This document shows positions 62,821 through 64,000 of a stretch of DNA of 64,000 nucleotides, piece after piece (within the stretch, counting starts at the first letter, position 1; every line of letters starts with the position of its first letter). Under the pieces are notes generated by a model. It was not told where the DNA came from. It worked only from the letters and a program-made list of their open reading frames with translations, and did not search any database. Origin of the DNA: Streptomyces sp. MP131-18. Lineage in GTDB: Bacteria; Actinomycetota; Actinomycetes; Streptomycetales; Streptomycetaceae. The DNA lies in NCBI RefSeq assembly GCF_001984575.1, contig NZ_LZNS01000001.1, positions 203,969 to 267,968 of the forward strand. The letters run 5' to 3'. Made by a program: the position numbers and the translations under genes.

Positions 62821-64000
62821 CTAGTGTCCTGCGCCGGAAATCCTGGCAATATATTTCGATAGCGAATTGAGGATTTCGTCGGCGCTCTTGACCACGTGAA
62901 CGGTTTGGGGTCCTCGTTCCAGGTCTGGATCCAGGTGCGGATGTCGGCCTCAAGTGCCAGGACCGATCGGTGGGTCCCGCGGCGGATGAGCTTGTCGGTG
63001 AGGTGCCCGAACCACCGTTCGCCCTGGTTGATCCAGCTGGAACCAGTCGGTGTGAAGTGGACGTGGAATCGGGGGTGCCGTCCGAGCCAGGCTTTGATCG
63101 CGGGCGTCTTGTGGGTGGCGTTGTTGTCGCAGATCAAGTGGACGTCGAGTTCAGCCGGCACCGCCTTGTCTGTCTTGACCAGGAATTTCTTGGACTCCGT
63201 GGCCCGATGGCGGCGATGAAGGGAGCTGATGACGCTTCCGTCTTCGATGTCGAACGCGGCGAACAGGCTGGTCACACCGTGCCGTTGGTAGTCGTGGGTG
63301 CGCCTTTCCGGCATGCCGGGCATCATCGGCAGGACCGGCTGCGTGCGGTCCAGGGCCTGCACCTGGGATTTCTCGTCCACACACAGCACCACCGCCTTCT
63401 CCGGCGGGTGGTGGTAGAGGCCGACGACATCGACGACCTTCTCCACGGACTGCGGATCCGTGGACAGCTTGAACGTGTCCTGGACGTGCGGCTTCAGGTC
63501 GAACTGCCGCCAGATCCGTCCGATCGTCGACTTCGACAGGCCGGTCCGCTCGGCCATCGACGCCCGCGACCAGTGCGTGGCATCACGCGGCGACGTCTCC
63601 AGCGTGGCGACGACAACTTCCTCGACCCGGTCGAGGAGGACCGACGGTGGCCGGCCCGGCCGCAGTTCGTCGGCCAGACCTTCCAGCCGCAGCTCAACGA
63701 ACCGGCGCCGCCACCGGGCCACCGTGGACACCGAGGTCCCCAGCCGGCCGGCGACCCGCTTGTTCGACGTGTCTTCGGCGCACGCCAGCACGATCCTCGA
63801 CCGTAACGCCAATGCCTGCGAGGACTTCGCCCGTCGGGCCCAACGTGTCAGCTGTTCCCGTTCAAGATCACTCAGAGACAGACCGGCCTTCGGCCGCCCC
63901 GGCCGGTCGGTGTCCGTCAGCCCCTCCAGCCGTGACTCCGCGAACCGCTTGCGCCACTTGCCGACTGTCATGGCCGACACACCCAAGTCATCGGCAACCG
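62821..64000 (-). mobile_element. IS630-family transposase with doubled HTH region, 5' end beyond window
   Basis: The frame enters from the right edge. VSAMTVGKWRKRFAESRLEG, LTDTDRPGRPKAGLSLSDLE, QALALRSRIVLACAEDTSNK, RLGTSVSTVARWRRRFVELR, then the DDE core VVLCVDEKSQVQALDRTQPV, LDVHLICDNNATHKTPAIKA, HFTPTGSSWINQGERWFGHL. Intact relatives start near GRPKAxLxLSDxER, so the first HTH looks like the end of another copy joined at the RPGRP motif. The 3' end as read gives WSRAPTKSSIR; one added G near 62892 gives VKSADEILNSLSKYIARISG and a stop at 62821. Confidence 0.85.

Overview
High-G+C actinomycete DNA, most likely Streptomyces or a close relative: GTG starts, codon third positions rich in G/C, translational coupling by 4-bp overlaps, and IS families common in streptomycetes. 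Two very different halves are seen. Positions 1 to about 27.4 kb are one intact, densely packed siderophore/zincophore-type NRPS locus. The rest is a patchwork of decayed genes, integrative elements, a prophage remnant, two STAND-type conflict systems and insertion sequences.

Region 1 (1-27.4 kb): a thiazoline-type NRPS cluster whose gene content and order resemble the coelibactin cluster of S. coelicolor, and in enzymology pyochelin/yersiniabactin. An aryl-acid AMP ligase (cut by the left edge) diverges from two NRPSs. NRPS1 is ArCP-Cy-A-PCP-Cy-(ghost A)-PCP. NRPS2 is TubC-type docking-Cy-A(MT)-PCP-TE. They are followed by a saccharopine-dehydrogenase-like protein, a thiazolinyl-imine reductase fused to a methyltransferase, a P450, a type II thioesterase, further methyltransferases, a pair of half ABC transporters and an MFS exporter. 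The predicted backbone is an aryl cap plus three cyclised cysteines, one possibly N-methylated. No salicylate synthase is in the window. A Zur-like box lies between the divergent ligase and NRPS1, and a DtxR/IdeR-type iron box precedes the MFS gene.

Region 2 (27.4-29.1 kb): a decayed zinc-response locus: a Fur/Zur-family regulator remnant, a second Zur-like box, an rpmE2 (zinc-free ribosomal protein L31) remnant and a CobW-type GTPase remnant cut off next to an IS5 fragment.

Region 3 (29-45 kb): an unknown 370-aa gene, HTH genes, a Trypco1 / trypsin-STAND / helical-repeat operon, an excisionase-integrase pair and a 1473-aa STAND NTPase with a nuclease-like N-terminus (Avs-like candidate), ending at a tRNA-Pro 3' fragment that looks like an attachment site.

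Region 4 (45.3-52.4 kb): a prophage remnant that keeps repressor-like, integrase, endonuclease VII, antirepressor, holin and amidase genes but no head, packaging or replication genes.

Region 5 (52.5-64 kb): two Tat-exported polysaccharide-active enzymes beside a truncated sugar permease, then IS5, ISL3, IS701 and IS630 elements and fragments with a few small genes between them.

About ten reading-frame breaks from 27 kb onward are each repaired by adding a single G or C at a G/C tract, while the NRPS half has none. Whether this is real decay or base under-calling should be settled before any of these genes is called dead.
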